Positions 7,563 through 15,756 are shown, counted from the first letter of the stretch. The stretch: DNA of 45,165 bases from Deltaproteobacteria bacterium (GCA_031275645.1 JAISOL010000036.1:1-45165); one strand, 5' to 3'. Notes: generated by a model from the letters alone, not told the origin. A program made the numbers and translations.

Positions 7563-10205
7563 ATGGCCGCAAAACACGACAAAATAATTTTTTCAGCACT
7601 GCTGGGCCTTTCCGCCCTGCTCTGGAGCGTCGCCGCCTTCTGCGCTGAAAACGCGCCTCCTTCTTCCTCCTTGTCCGCGAACCCGGAGAGCATTCTTAAA
7701 TCCGCCGTCTTGCCTCCCCCCGGCCAGCTCCCCCCCAAAAGCCGGTGGCCCCTGCCGGCCGCGCCGGAAGACCCGGAATGGTTGAATCCGGAGCTTGAAG
7801 CCGTCTCTGGAGATCCGAGCCGTATGGACAAGGAGGGCTTCCCCTACCGGCTTTGTCTGGGCGAGGCCCTGCGGGGCAACCCGAGGGCCATGCTGCTTCT
7901 TTCCCTGGCTTATGCCCGCTGGGGGGAGGATTTGGGGGAGCCTCCGCTCTCCCTTCCTCCCTCCATGCGCAATGCCGCCTACTGGCTGCGCCGGGCCGGA
8001 GAATTCGCCGGACCGGCCTGGGTGGCCACCCGCCTGGGAGATCTGGCCCGGGATGAGGAGGAAAAAAGCGCGCATTACGCCCAAGGCGCGGCTCTGGGCT
8101 CTCCCGAGGCCATGTACCTTTACTCCCTGCGGGAGAAGCGGCCGGATATGCTGGCGCTGGCGGCCGTCGCCGGCCACCCGGAAGCCGCGGCCCTGGCCGC
8201 CTTCAACTTGGGCGCGGGCACGGAAGGCTTCCCCGCCTCTCCCCGCCTGGGCGCGTCCTATTGGTGGCTGTCCGCTCTGGGCGGGAACAGCCTGGCTTTT
8301 CTGGTGTGCAGCGAGTATTTTTTTCACGGATTGCACGGCTTTCCCAAAGACGAGCGGAAAGCCGCCCTTTTCGCCCTGCTGGCTCTGGAAACGGCCCCCG
8401 AAGCTTCCCTTGCCACGGCCCGGCGGCATCTTGAAGGCATAGCGGCGGCCGCCGGCTTTGGCGAGGATGCCTGGTGGGAGATACGCCGGGAACGGGAAAT
8501 ATTTCTTTCCGCCTCCAAGGAGGAAAGCCGGGCCCGCCTGCTCCGGCTGCGGAAAAGCCGCGATCCGGCGCTCCAGACTCCGGACGGGAAGCTGGAACCC
8601 TTATCCCTGGAGCCGCAAGGCGGCGCCGAGGCTTCGCCCGAAGAGAGGCTCCTTTCCTCCCCGGAGCGGGAGGATGCGGGCCGGGCGGGGACGGAGGAAA
8701 GGCGGAAGCCGCGGGAAGAAGCGGGAGAGCGGGAGCGCCGCGACCGGCTGTTTCTCCTGCTGGGCCTGGCCGGAACGCTCTTTCTGATTTTGGGGTACAG
8801 CCTGGGCCGCCTGAGCCGCGCCGGACGCCTGGCCGGTTTTTTGAGCGAAGCGGTTTTTCTGGTTTTGCCTCTGCTGCTCTGTCTGGCGGCTCCGGGCCGG
8901 AGCGGCGCGGCCCAGGCGGCGGATGAGGGAGCGCAGCGCGAGGCGGCGCTGATCCGGGCCATAAGAAGCTCCTATACGCCTCCGGCCCCCGGCGCCTTCC
9001 CGCCGGACAAGGAAATTCCCCTGAGCCACGCCGGGGACGATCCCGCCTGGGATACGCCGCTGCTACGCGGCATTTACAATAATCCCTACAGTTACGGCAA
9101 CGACCTGGATCTCTATCTGCCCTGCCTGCACGAGGCCCTGCGGGGCAATCCCAGGGCCATGCTGGTTCTCTCCATGTTTTATTATCTCTGGGATTATGTG
9201 CTGGCGGACATGTATCCGGATTTTCCGGCCCGCATGCACAACAGCGAGTACTGGCTGCGCTGGGCCGAAAAGTTTACGGACCCGGGCTGGGTGGCTCTGG
9301 GGCTGGGCAACCTGCAGCAGCGCTGGCCAGCCAGTTCTCTGGAGCATTACCGGCGGGCGGCGGAGCTGGGCAATGCCGAAGCCATGTTCCACTATTACCG
9401 CCTGAGCGGGGAACGCAAGCATTACCTTTACCGCAGCGCGGCCCTTGGTTTTCCGCGGGCGGCCTTTCTTCTGGGAGAGGAGCTGGAGCTTGTCGGCGGG
9501 GAGGAAAGCGCGGAGCTTGCCCGGCGTTTCACCTGGCTTTCGGCTCTGAACGGCGACGCCTGGGGCCTGCTGCGTTCTTCCATAGCCTTTTACAACAACG
9601 AGTTCGGCCCCGAGTTTGACCGCTGCGATCAGGGCTACCTCTATTCCCTCCTCTCCCGGCGCTACAACCATATTCAGGGCCGGGCCGAAGCTCCTCCGGA
9701 CAGCGTCTGCGTCTTCAGCCAGGATAAAATAGCCGCTTTGGAGGCAGAAGCGGATAACTGGCAGGCCGTACTGGAAGAGCGCCGTCTGCCGCATATTCTG
9801 CGCGGGCGCTACCGGCGCGAGCCCCTGCTGGAGGAGTTGCGGGCGGATCTCGCTCCCCTGGCGCAAATTCTGGATCGCCGCCTGAGCGTGACTCAGCGGG
9901 CTGACGTGGAAGAGGCCGCGCCCGAAGCCCTCCCTCCGGCCGGATTTATTTCCGCTCTGCCCTTGCCCTGGCATCTGGGTTTTTATCTGGAACGGGAGGC
10001 GGCGGACAACCCCTTTCCCCGTTACGCCGAATTGCACGACGAGCTCGGCTTGCGCGCGCGCCGGCTGCTCTCGCTGGATAACGACCGGCAGGCCGCGCTT
10101 GTCCGCTCTTTTGCGGGCGTCGTTCTGCCTCTGTCCGTGGGCCTGCTCTTCTACGGGCAGCGCCGCAAGAAAAAAAGGCGCCAGAGACGCCGCGCTCCGC
10201 TCTGA
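7563..10205 (+). CDS. Exported Sel1-repeat protein; apparent in-frame fusion of two tandem paralogues
   Basis: 880 aa from the ATG at 7563; a TTG 24 nt upstream is in frame but less likely. Residues 1-30 form a signal peptide (basic KHDK, hydrophobic IIFSALLGLSALL, cleavage near FCA). Sel1-like helical repeats follow, then a charged linker, a transmembrane helix at about 394-412 and basic residues. At about 424-450 a second signal-peptide-like segment occurs (VFLVLPLLLCLAAPG, AAQA), then a second Sel1 block and another C-terminal transmembrane helix (about 844-862) with a very basic RRKKKRRQRRR tail. The halves match in order: EALRGNPRAML at about 101 and 522, YWLR-x-A-x-x-F, W-VA-x-x-LG-x-L, and SALxG. 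This looks like two genes of the same layout joined without a stop. A TTG start at the second signal segment remains possible. Sel1 proteins usually scaffold envelope complexes; no specific partner is indicated. Confidence 0.8.
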   Translation: MAAKHDKIIFSALLGLSALLWSVAAFCAENAPPSSSLSANPESILKSAVLPPPGQLPPKSRWPLPAAPEDPEWLNPELEAVSGDPSRMDKEGFPYRLCLGEALRGNPRAMLLLSLAYARWGEDLGEPPLSLPPSMRNAAYWLRRAGEFAGPAWVATRLGDLARDEEEKSAHYAQGAALGSPEAMYLYSLREKRPDMLALAAVAGHPEAAALAAFNLGAGTEGFPASPRLGASYWWLSALGGNSLAFLVCSEYFFHGLHGFPKDERKAALFALLALETAPEASLATARRHLEGIAAAAGFGEDAWWEIRREREIFLSASKEESRARLLRLRKSRDPALQTPDGKLEPLSLEPQGGAEASPEERLLSSPEREDAGRAGTEERRKPREEAGERERRDRLFLLLGLAGTLFLILGYSLGRLSRAGRLAGFLSEAVFLVLPLLLCLAAPGRSGAAQAADEGAQREAALIRAIRSSYTPPAPGAFPPDKEIPLSHAGDDPAWDTPLLRGIYNNPYSYGNDLDLYLPCLHEALRGNPRAMLVLSMFYYLWDYVLADMYPDFPARMHNSEYWLRWAEKFTDPGWVALGLGNLQQRWPASSLEHYRRAAELGNAEAMFHYYRLSGERKHYLYRSAALGFPRAAFLLGEELELVGGEESAELARRFTWLSALNGDAWGLLRSSIAFYNNEFGPEFDRCDQGYLYSLLSRRYNHIQGRAEAPPDSVCVFSQDKIAALEAEADNWQAVLEERRLPHILRGRYRREPLLEELRADLAPLAQILDRRLSVTQRADVEEAAPEALPPAGFISALPLPWHLGFYLEREAADNPFPRYAELHDELGLRARRLLSLDNDRQAALVRSFAGVVLPLSVGLLFYGQRRKKKRRQRRRAPL

Positions 10206-10208
10206 CGT

Positions 10209-10700
10209 TCAGTCCTTTTTCCGTACCTTGCAGCCGAGCTTTTCCAGTTCGGCCACAAGCGCCAGACAGAGTTTGGGCTGCGCGGCTTTGGCCGTGGCGC
10301 TCAGATCAGGGGAAAAATCCGAGACGCTTTCCGGTTCCAGCCCCAGAACCACGGCTCTGGGGCGCCTGCCTCCGCTCAATTCGCACAGGATCAGGGTATC
10401 GGCCAAATCCACCTGGTGCATGGAATCCGAAAGCCCCAGGCTGGAACGCAGACCCTCCCCCTCCAGGCGGTAGACGGAGCCAGGAGAGCCTCCGCCCCGC
10501 ACCGCATCCAGCACCAGCAGCCAGGAGCAGCTTTCTATATGCTCCATAAGGCTCAGGCCCAGAGTTCCTCCGTCCAGCAGGCGCACATTGGGCGGGAAAA
10601 CATATTCCTCCCTGAGCCTGCGCACCGTGTGCACGCCTATGCCCTCGTCTCCGAGCAGAATGTTTCCGACTCCCAGAACCAGGATTTCGGGATCAGACAT
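10209..10700 (-). CDS. HyaD/HybD-family [NiFe]-hydrogenase maturation endopeptidase
   Basis: 163 aa. Members cleave the C-terminal extension of the hydrogenase large subunit after nickel insertion. The GVGNILLGDEGIGVH opening is diagnostic. The three nickel-sensing ligands of the family can be placed at E19 (DEGIG), D65 (LVLDAV) and H95 (DSMHQVD). The length is normal and the SD is good (AAGGAG, 7 nt before ATG). No hydrogenase structural gene is in the window, so the substrate is encoded elsewhere. It converges with the Sel1 gene, their stops separated by 3 bp, and is divergent from grpE. Confidence 0.92.
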   Translation of the reverse strand: MSDPEILVLGVGNILLGDEGIGVHTVRRLREEYVFPPNVRLLDGGTLGLSLMEHIESCSWLLVLDAVRGGGSPGSVYRLEGEGLRSSLGLSDSMHQVDLADTLILCELSGGRRPRAVVLGLEPESVSDFSPDLSATAKAAQPKLCLALVAELEKLGCKVRKKD

Positions 10701-10710
10701 ATTTTTCTCC

Positions 10711-10751
10711 TTGCTTTGCCGAAAAGCGGCCTTATACTCCGTAATATAAGG
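10711..10751 (+). promoter_or_regulatory. Candidate grpE promoter with palindrome over the -10
   Basis: TTGCTT (10711-10716), a 16-nt spacer and TATACT (10733-10738) form a plausible sigma70 promoter. The inverted repeat CCTTATA / TATAAGG (10730-10736 and 10745-10751) covers the -10, so it may be an operator. No CIRCE element (TTAGCACTC/GAGTGCTAA) was seen. Confidence 0.4.
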
Positions 10752-10824
10752 AGCGCAAGCCCTTTTGGAAAGCCTCGGAAAAGAGGTTCCGGGGCCGGGC
10801 TTTCAGACCATAAAGGAAATTTTG

Positions 10825-11505
10825 ATGAGCAAAAGAAATCCCTATGTTTCAACCGGCGGTCGCTTCCAGCCGCCGTCCGGCTCCGGCCCGGAGGACAGGG
10901 AGCGGACGGATTGCCCCCTCCCTGAAGAGGACGCCCGCCTGGAAGGCTCTCCCGCTTCCGCCGGGCGGCAGGCGGAGATCTCCCCGGAGGGGGAGCTTGC
11001 GGGGCGGAGCAAGGCCACGGGCGAAGAGGAAATCCCTCCCTGCCCCCGCTGCCTGGCCGCGGAAGAAGCGGCGGCCAGGGCTCTGGCCGAGGCCGGGGAT
11101 ACGCGTCTGCGCGCCCTGGCCGAGGCCGACAATCTGCGCAAGCGTCTGTCGCGCGAAAAAGAGGAGGCCATGCGCTACATCGCCTCCGCCGTGCTCTCCG
11201 ACATACTTCCGGGCCTGGACAATCTGGATTTGGCTCTGGAACACGCCAAAAACAGCGAAGCCTGCAAAGATTTGCTTCTGGGCGTGGAAATGACCAGAAA
11301 GCTTATGCTGGAATCCCTCAAAAAACACGGCCTGGAGCCTGTGGGGGCGCCGGGAGAGGTCTTTGACCCGGCCATCCATGAGGCCGTGAGCCTTGTCAAC
11401 GACCCGGACACGCCGGACGGCGCCGTCTGCGCCCTGCTCTCCAAGGGCTATATGCTGCGGGATCGCCTGTTGCGCCCGGCCAAAGTGGTCGTCTGCAAAA
11501 AATAA
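10825..11505 (+). CDS. grpE: Nucleotide exchange factor GrpE (DnaK co-chaperone)
   Basis: 226 aa. GrpE releases ADP from DnaK in the heat-shock folding cycle. The first ~85 residues are a low-complexity, proline- and charge-rich tail that includes an isolated CPRC pair. Next comes the long helix (EADNLRKRLSREKEEAMRY split as EADNLRKRLSREKE) and the beta domain with GLDNLDLALEHA, GVEMTRKLMLESLKKHGLE, FDPAIHEAVS and GYMLRDRLLRPAKV. The ATG at 10825 has an SD AAAGGAAATTTTG; upstream in-frame codons lack family features. No dnaK, dnaJ or hrcA is adjacent, so this is an orphan copy or the single grpE placed away from dnaK. It is followed 10 bp later by kdsD. Confidence 0.93.
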   Translation: MSKRNPYVSTGGRFQPPSGSGPEDRERTDCPLPEEDARLEGSPASAGRQAEISPEGELAGRSKATGEEEIPPCPRCLAAEEAAARALAEAGDTRLRALAEADNLRKRLSREKEEAMRYIASAVLSDILPGLDNLDLALEHAKNSEACKDLLLGVEMTRKLMLESLKKHGLEPVGAPGEVFDPAIHEAVSLVNDPDTPDGAVCALLSKGYMLRDRLLRPAKVVVCKK

Positions 11506-11515
11506 GGAAACGTGA

Positions 11516-12490
11516 ATGGAAAAAGTTTGGGTGGAATCGGGCCGCAGGACCATAGATGTGGAAATCGAAGGTCTTATGGCCGTAAAAATGCGGCTGGGCT
11601 CCGCTTTCAGCCAGGCCGTGGAGCTGCTGGCCGCCTGCAAGGGCAGGGTGGTCATCAGCGGCCTGGGCAAATCGGGGCTGGTGGGGCGCAAAATCGCCGC
11701 CACCTTCTCCTCCACCGGCACTCCCTCCTTCTTTATGCATCCGGTGGAGGGGCAGCACGGCGATCTCGGCTCCATCCGGGAAGGCGACGTGTGCATAGCC
11801 ATTTCCAATTCCGGAAAAACGGACGAGCTCAACGCCCTGCTTCCCGCCCTGCGCGGTCTGGGCGTGAAAATTATCGCCCTGACCGGCGGGGCGGATTCCC
11901 CCCTGGCCTCCCTGGCCGATCTGGTCATCAGCACGGAAGTGCCGCGCGAGGCCTGTCCTTTCAATCTGGCTCCCACCAGCAGCACCACGGCCATGCTGGC
12001 CGTGGGCGACGCTTTGGCCATCTGCCTGATCGAAGCCAAGTCCTTTACGGAAAAAGACTTCAAGAGGGTGCATCCCGGAGGAGCGCTGGGGCAGCGCCTG
12101 AGCCGGCCCATTCCGGAGCTGATGCACGCGGACTTTCCCCGGGCGCCGCTGGACGCCGATATGACCCTGGCCCTGCGGGCTCTGCATGGCGGAGGCTTGG
12201 GCGCGGTGCTGCTGCTGGACGGACAGGGGGAACTCCAGGGCATTATCACGGACGGCGACCTGCGCCGCGCCCTGCTGAACAATTCCTTCAATCCTTCCGG
12301 CAAGGCGGCGGAGCTGATGACCAAAAGCTTCCGCTGCGCCACCACCGAGCAGAGCGCGGCCGAGGTGCTGAACCTGATGGAACAGGCGGCGATCACGGTC
12401 ATGCCCATTCTGGACCGGCGGGGCCGGCCCGTGGGCATCATTCACCTGCACGATCTGCTGGGAAAAGGGCAGATCAGCTTCACAGCCTAG
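11516..12490 (+). CDS. kdsD: Arabinose-5-phosphate isomerase (KdsD/KpsF)
   Basis: 324 aa. It interconverts ribulose-5-phosphate and arabinose-5-phosphate, the first step towards KDO for lipopolysaccharide. The SIS domain occupies about residues 20-170 (VVISGLGKSGLVGRKIAATF, FMHPVEGQHGDLGSI, AISNSGKTDEL, LAPTSSTTAML). VHPGGALGQRL is the family signature, and two CBS domains follow from about 205 to the end (ELMHADFPRAP, IITDGDLRRAL, PVGIIHLHDLL). The length equals that of typical homologues. SD AAGGA. It probably shares a transcript with grpE upstream and the DUF2156 gene downstream. It implies a Gram-negative envelope with KDO. Confidence 0.94.
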   Translation: MEKVWVESGRRTIDVEIEGLMAVKMRLGSAFSQAVELLAACKGRVVISGLGKSGLVGRKIAATFSSTGTPSFFMHPVEGQHGDLGSIREGDVCIAISNSGKTDELNALLPALRGLGVKIIALTGGADSPLASLADLVISTEVPREACPFNLAPTSSTTAMLAVGDALAICLIEAKSFTEKDFKRVHPGGALGQRLSRPIPELMHADFPRAPLDADMTLALRALHGGGLGAVLLLDGQGELQGIITDGDLRRALLNNSFNPSGKAAELMTKSFRCATTEQSAAEVLNLMEQAAITVMPILDRRGRPVGIIHLHDLLGKGQISFTA

Positions 12491-12540
12491 CGCTTTACTT
12501 TTATGCTTCCGGCGGCCGGGGCTTCGCAAAGGAAATTTTG

Positions 12541-13485
12541 ATGACTCCCGATTTTTCTCCCATTTCTCCATACCACGCCAAGGAATACAAGGCTCTGCTC
12601 TGTATGAACGGCAGCCGCGCCTCCGACTACAGCTTCGGCAATATCTGGGGCTGGGCGGAACATTACGGTCTGGAGTGGCGTCTTCTGGACGGCCTGTGCT
12701 GGATACGCCAGAGCCGGCCGCGAGCCTGCCTCTGGGCTCCGGTGGGGGACTGGAAGAGCCGCGACTGGGCCGCTTCCCGCTATCTGGACGAAGGGGGCGA
12801 GTTCATACGCGTGCCCGAGGAAATGCTCCGGCTCTGGCAGGAGGCCTTTCCGGGGCGGGTGCTGGCGGAAGAGAGCCGGGGGCAGTGGGATTACCTTTAC
12901 AAGACGCAGGATCTGGCCCAGTTGCCCGGAAACCGTTTTCACAAAAAGAAAAATCTGGTGAATCAATTTACAAAATTATACGAATTCAGTTATTTGTCGA
13001 TGACGGCGGACTGTGTCGAGTCTGTCCTGAAGATGCAGCAGGAGTGGGTGCGCTGGCGGGAAATTGAAGACTCTTCCGTGCTTATGGCCGAAAACACCGT
13101 CGTTTCCCGTCTGCTCAGCCTGTGGAACGACATACCCGGCCTGGTGGGCGGGGCCATCCACGTGGGCGGCAAGGTGGTGGCCTATACCGTGGGAGAGAGG
13201 ATTTGCCGGGATACTATGGCGATCCATTTTGAAAAGGGTATGCCCGGCTACAAGGGCATCTACCAGGCCATCAATAAATTTTTCGCCGGCGACGTGGCCG
13301 AAGACATGAGCATCACCTATATAAACCGGGAGCAGGATTTGGACGACCCCGGTCTGCGCCAGGCCAAGGAAAGCTATAATCCTTCGGAATATGTGAAGAA
13401 AAGCATGGTGAAGATTTTGCCGGCCAAGAAGCTCCGAACGGCCCGCGCCGGCGGGAAGCTCCCTGAAAAAGGCATTGGCTGCTGA
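12541..13485 (+). CDS. DUF2156 (GNAT-like, MprF-C-related) protein
   Basis: 314 aa, soluble. The family resembles the C-terminal acyltransferase half of the phosphatidylglycerol lysyltransferase MprF, but has no membrane domain. Recognisable blocks are DYSFGNIWGWAEHYGLEWR, the basic HKKKNLVNQF, LSLWNDIPGLVGGAI, AIHFEKGMPGYKGIYQAIN, and the terminal YINREQDLDDPGLRQAKESY cut here as INREQDLDDPGLRQAK and SYNPSEYVKK. Together these are typical of the bacterial DUF2156 family. The substrate is unknown; peptidyl- or aminoacyl-transfer from tRNA is only a family-level guess. The SD and start (AAAGGAAATTTTGATG) are identical over 16 nt to those of grpE. The gene lies 50 bp after kdsD and 18 bp before the cysteine-synthase-like gene. 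Confidence 0.85.
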   Translation: MTPDFSPISPYHAKEYKALLCMNGSRASDYSFGNIWGWAEHYGLEWRLLDGLCWIRQSRPRACLWAPVGDWKSRDWAASRYLDEGGEFIRVPEEMLRLWQEAFPGRVLAEESRGQWDYLYKTQDLAQLPGNRFHKKKNLVNQFTKLYEFSYLSMTADCVESVLKMQQEWVRWREIEDSSVLMAENTVVSRLLSLWNDIPGLVGGAIHVGGKVVAYTVGERICRDTMAIHFEKGMPGYKGIYQAINKFFAGDVAEDMSITYINREQDLDDPGLRQAKESYNPSEYVKKSMVKILPAKKLRTARAGGKLPEKGIGC

Positions 13486-13503
13486 GGTGTAAAGGAAGAG
13501 AGG

Positions 13504-14442
13504 ATGAGATTTCAGCATAAAACAAGCGCGCTTATCGGCTATACCCCCATGATCCGCCTGGAAAGCCTCAGGCAGAGGCATGGATGCCTGGCGGAGATTG
13601 TTATTAAACTGGAATATCTCAATCCCTCCGGTTCCATGAAGGATCGCGTCGCCAAGCTTATGGTGGACGAGGCCGAGGCCAGGAGCATTCTCAGGCCGCA
13701 CAGCGGACAGACTCTGGTGGAGGCTACCGCCGGAAATACCGGAGTTAGTCTGGCGTTTATCGCGGCCATACGGGGCTATAAAACCATTTTTGCCTCTCCG
13801 GAGGAGAGCAGCGCCGAAAGCAGGAGGCTTCTGGCCGGTCTGGCGGACGGGCTGGCGCTTACTCCGGCTTCCGGAGGCATGAGCGCGGCTCTGGCCGAAG
13901 CCGGGAACATAGTCCTGCGCACCCCCGGCGCCGTGCGCCTTGACCAGTTCAGCAACCCCGCCAATCTCAGGGCGCATTACAACGGCACCGGCCCGGAGCT
14001 TTGGGAGCAATGCGGCGGCAAAGTCGATATTTTTGTGGGCGGCATAGGCTCCGGGGGAAGCATAAGCGGCATTGGCCGCTACCTCAAGGAATGCAGCAAA
14101 ACCGTCAAAATATACGGGGTGGAGCCGCGGGAGTCGCCCCTGCTTTCCGCCGGCAGTAGCAGCCCGCACGGCCTGCACGGCCTGGGGATGAATTTTGTGC
14201 CGCCTCTTCTGGACAGATCGGTTCTGGACGGCCTCCACATCGTCTCCGTCGCCCAGGCTCTGGAGACCGCCCGAGAGCTCTTCCGCCTGGAGGGGGTCAT
14301 GGCCGGAATTTCTTCCGGGGCGGCCCTCCATGTCGCGCTGGAACTGGCCCGCAAGCCCGAAAACCGGGGCAAACGCATAGTCTGCCTGGCCTACGACGGC
14401 TCAGCGCGCTATCTTTCCACTCCCCTGTTCGATTCTCCCTGA
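13504..14442 (+). CDS. Cysteine synthase-family PLP enzyme (CysK/CysM-like)
   Basis: 312 aa fold-type II PLP enzyme, most likely O-acetylserine sulfhydrylase (O-acetylserine plus sulfide gives cysteine). IGYTPMIRLE is the substrate-entry motif, and the PLP lysine is K46 in NPSGSMKDRV. The substrate loop reads EATAGNTGVS where most CysK proteins have a TSGNTG loop. The phosphate-binding loop GGIGSGGSISG replaces the usual GTGGT pattern. GTGPELWEQ and GISSGAALHVA are typical. These deviations leave room for another beta-substitution reaction. SD AAGGAAGAGAGG. It is the last gene of a grpE-kdsD-DUF2156-cysK run; the converging transporter stop is 7 bp away. Confidence 0.85.
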   Translation: MRFQHKTSALIGYTPMIRLESLRQRHGCLAEIVIKLEYLNPSGSMKDRVAKLMVDEAEARSILRPHSGQTLVEATAGNTGVSLAFIAAIRGYKTIFASPEESSAESRRLLAGLADGLALTPASGGMSAALAEAGNIVLRTPGAVRLDQFSNPANLRAHYNGTGPELWEQCGGKVDIFVGGIGSGGSISGIGRYLKECSKTVKIYGVEPRESPLLSAGSSSPHGLHGLGMNFVPPLLDRSVLDGLHIVSVAQALETARELFRLEGVMAGISSGAALHVALELARKPENRGKRIVCLAYDGSARYLSTPLFDSP

Positions 14443-14448
14443 GCGGCT

Positions 14449-15396
14449 TTAGGCCTTCGGCCCGCTCTTTTCCCGTTTCTCGCGCCAGGCGGCGTAGCGC
14501 TGGTAGGGGATGAGAAGCAGGAAAAGAGGTATGGAGTACATGGCCGTGGTCAGAACTTCCGGAAGTCCGAAAATCTGCGCGGAGAGTATGAGCATAAGCC
14601 CGTTGTTGGCGGTGCCCATGCCGACCAGATAGGCCACGTTGCGTTCGGGCTTCTCCCGGTAGCCGGCCGCTATGGCCGCCGCCAGGAAGACGGCGGCCAG
14701 AAGAAAGGCTCCGCCCATCGCTTCCAGCACCATGAAGGGATTGGCCCGCAGGGGAACGGAGTAGCGGGAGAAGATCACAAACATGCAGCAGGCTATGGAG
14801 AGCACGGAAATCCAGTAGCGCCGGTTAAGTATGCCCTGAGAGAGGGCGGGGAGCCTGCTCCACATGATTTTGGCGCCCACGAAAGGGATGAAGATGTAGA
14901 GCGCCAGAGAAAGACCGGTTCTGAAAAAGGCCTGCCAGAGGGCGGCGCCGGCTTCCTGTCCGGCGCTGTAGAGATAGGCCACCACCAGCACGGGCATGGT
15001 CAGGGGCAGGAGAAGGCAGCTCGCCACCACCCCGGCTATGATGAAGGTGACGTCGGCGCGGGAAAGCTGCCCGAAGAAGGGCGCCGTCACGCCCGTGGAA
15101 ACTCCGCCCATCAGGATCGCCCCCAGAGTGTAGCGGGGCAGAAGCAGGGCAAAAAGGCCCCAGCAGAGCAGAGGGACGAGGAACATTTTGACGCCCAGAA
15201 AAAAAGGCAGGCCGGATATGTCGCCGAGGCGCACGCGCACGCCCGGGGCGGAAGTGGCCAGAAAGCAGAGCAGAAGCTGAATGGTGAGCATCAGGGGAAG
15301 CAGATTCTGCAAAGGCTCCCCCAACTGCGGCAGACAAACGCCCAGGAGCATGGCGCTGTAGGAAAATGCCAGAAAGATCAGCGTATCCCTGTTCAC
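14449..15396 (-). CDS. BASS-family (bile acid:Na+ symporter-like) membrane transporter
   Basis: 315 aa, about nine or ten hydrophobic helices with few charges between them. MGGVSTGVTAPFFGQLS at about 115-131 and GMGTANNGLMLILSA near 263-277 are the two crossover-type motifs of the BASS/SBF superfamily, whose members move bile acids, organic or keto acids with sodium. The substrate cannot be told from the sequence. The GTG start has a strong SD (GGAGGGGGG). It is transcribed away from the CoA-transferase cluster, from a promoter with a perfect TTGACA and a TetR-type palindrome, so it is probably substrate- or toxicant-inducible. Confidence 0.75.
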   Translation of the reverse strand: MNRDTLIFLAFSYSAMLLGVCLPQLGEPLQNLLPLMLTIQLLLCFLATSAPGVRVRLGDISGLPFFLGVKMFLVPLLCWGLFALLLPRYTLGAILMGGVSTGVTAPFFGQLSRADVTFIIAGVVASCLLLPLTMPVLVVAYLYSAGQEAGAALWQAFFRTGLSLALYIFIPFVGAKIMWSRLPALSQGILNRRYWISVLSIACCMFVIFSRYSVPLRANPFMVLEAMGGAFLLAAVFLAAAIAAGYREKPERNVAYLVGMGTANNGLMLILSAQIFGLPEVLTTAMYSIPLFLLLIPYQRYAAWREKREKSGPKA

Positions 15397-15426
15397 CGTA
15401 ATCCCCCCTCCCTTATCCTCTTTCTT

Positions 15427-15472
15427 TACTGACCAGTCGGTACACAGTATTGCCCGGCGAGACGCCTGTCAA
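15427..15472 (-). promoter_or_regulatory. Transporter promoter with TetR-type operator
   Basis: Read on the minus strand: TTGACA (15472-15467), exactly 17 nt, TACTGT (15449-15444), then the near-palindrome TACCGACTGGTCAGTA (15442-15427; six of eight positions symmetric) over the expected start site. The operator shape is that of TetR/AcrR-family repressors. No tetR gene is present nearby. Confidence 0.7.
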
Positions 15473-15629
15473 GTTCAGTTTCCGCCAATTTTTATCTGCA
15501 GGCGACGGTGAAGAGAATGTGAAAATTTTCTTTAAGGCAACGGCAGGGGAAATATATGTAATTTAAAATAGTTAAGCTTAGAACTAAGTTTGTCGTCCAG
15601 TGTGAACTAGTCATGATTTGAAAAAAGGA

Positions 15630-15658
15630 TTGCCTAGGGCAATGTATACAATATACTT
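15630..15658 (+). promoter_or_regulatory. Promoter/operator P1 of the CoA-transferase control region
   Basis: TTGCCT (15630-15635), 16 nt, TATACT (15652-15657). The -10 lies inside TGTATACAATATACTT (15643-15658), which contains GTATA-CAA-TATAC and the palindrome TGTATACA. ATTGCC-TAG-GGCAAT (15629-15643) overlaps the -35. The TTGTATACAA-like core resembles GntR (FadR/FCD subfamily) operators. Confidence 0.6.
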
Positions 15659-15678
15659 CGAGCTTAGAGGAGGAAACC

Positions 15679-15732
15679 ATGAAACCCATGCGTACGCTCA
15701 CGGCCTGCTTTTTGAGTTCGTGGAACGAATGA
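15679..15732 (+). CDS. Putative 17-codon leader ORF
   Basis: An unusually strong SD (GAGGAGG) stands 6 nt before ATG, followed by MKPMRTLTACFLSSWNE and a stop. It sits 21 nt after promoter P1 and 24 nt before a 13-bp perfect hairpin, the layout of a translated leader ahead of an attenuator. There is no run of one amino acid, so a classic amino-acid attenuator is not indicated. In an overlapping frame a 34-codon ORF from 15642 (ending in FEFVERMKEAV) is also open but has no good SD. Translation is unproven. Confidence 0.4.
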   Translation: MKPMRTLTACFLSSWNE

Positions 15733-15756
15733 AAGAGGCCGTCTGAAGCTGTCCCG

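Noticed and set aside
10701-10824. CIRCE heat-shock operator ahead of grpE
   Set aside because: The TTAGCACTC-N9-GAGTGCTAA pattern is absent; only a short AT palindrome over the -10 is present.
10849-12441. 530-codon minus-strand frame over grpE and kdsD
   Set aside because: Shadow of two well-supported plus-strand genes; no recognisable domain.
15642-15746. 34-codon ORF ending in FEFVERMKEAV overlapping the leader peptide
   Set aside because: Its ATG lies inside the operator with no SD and would start at or before the transcription start; kept only as an alternative frame.
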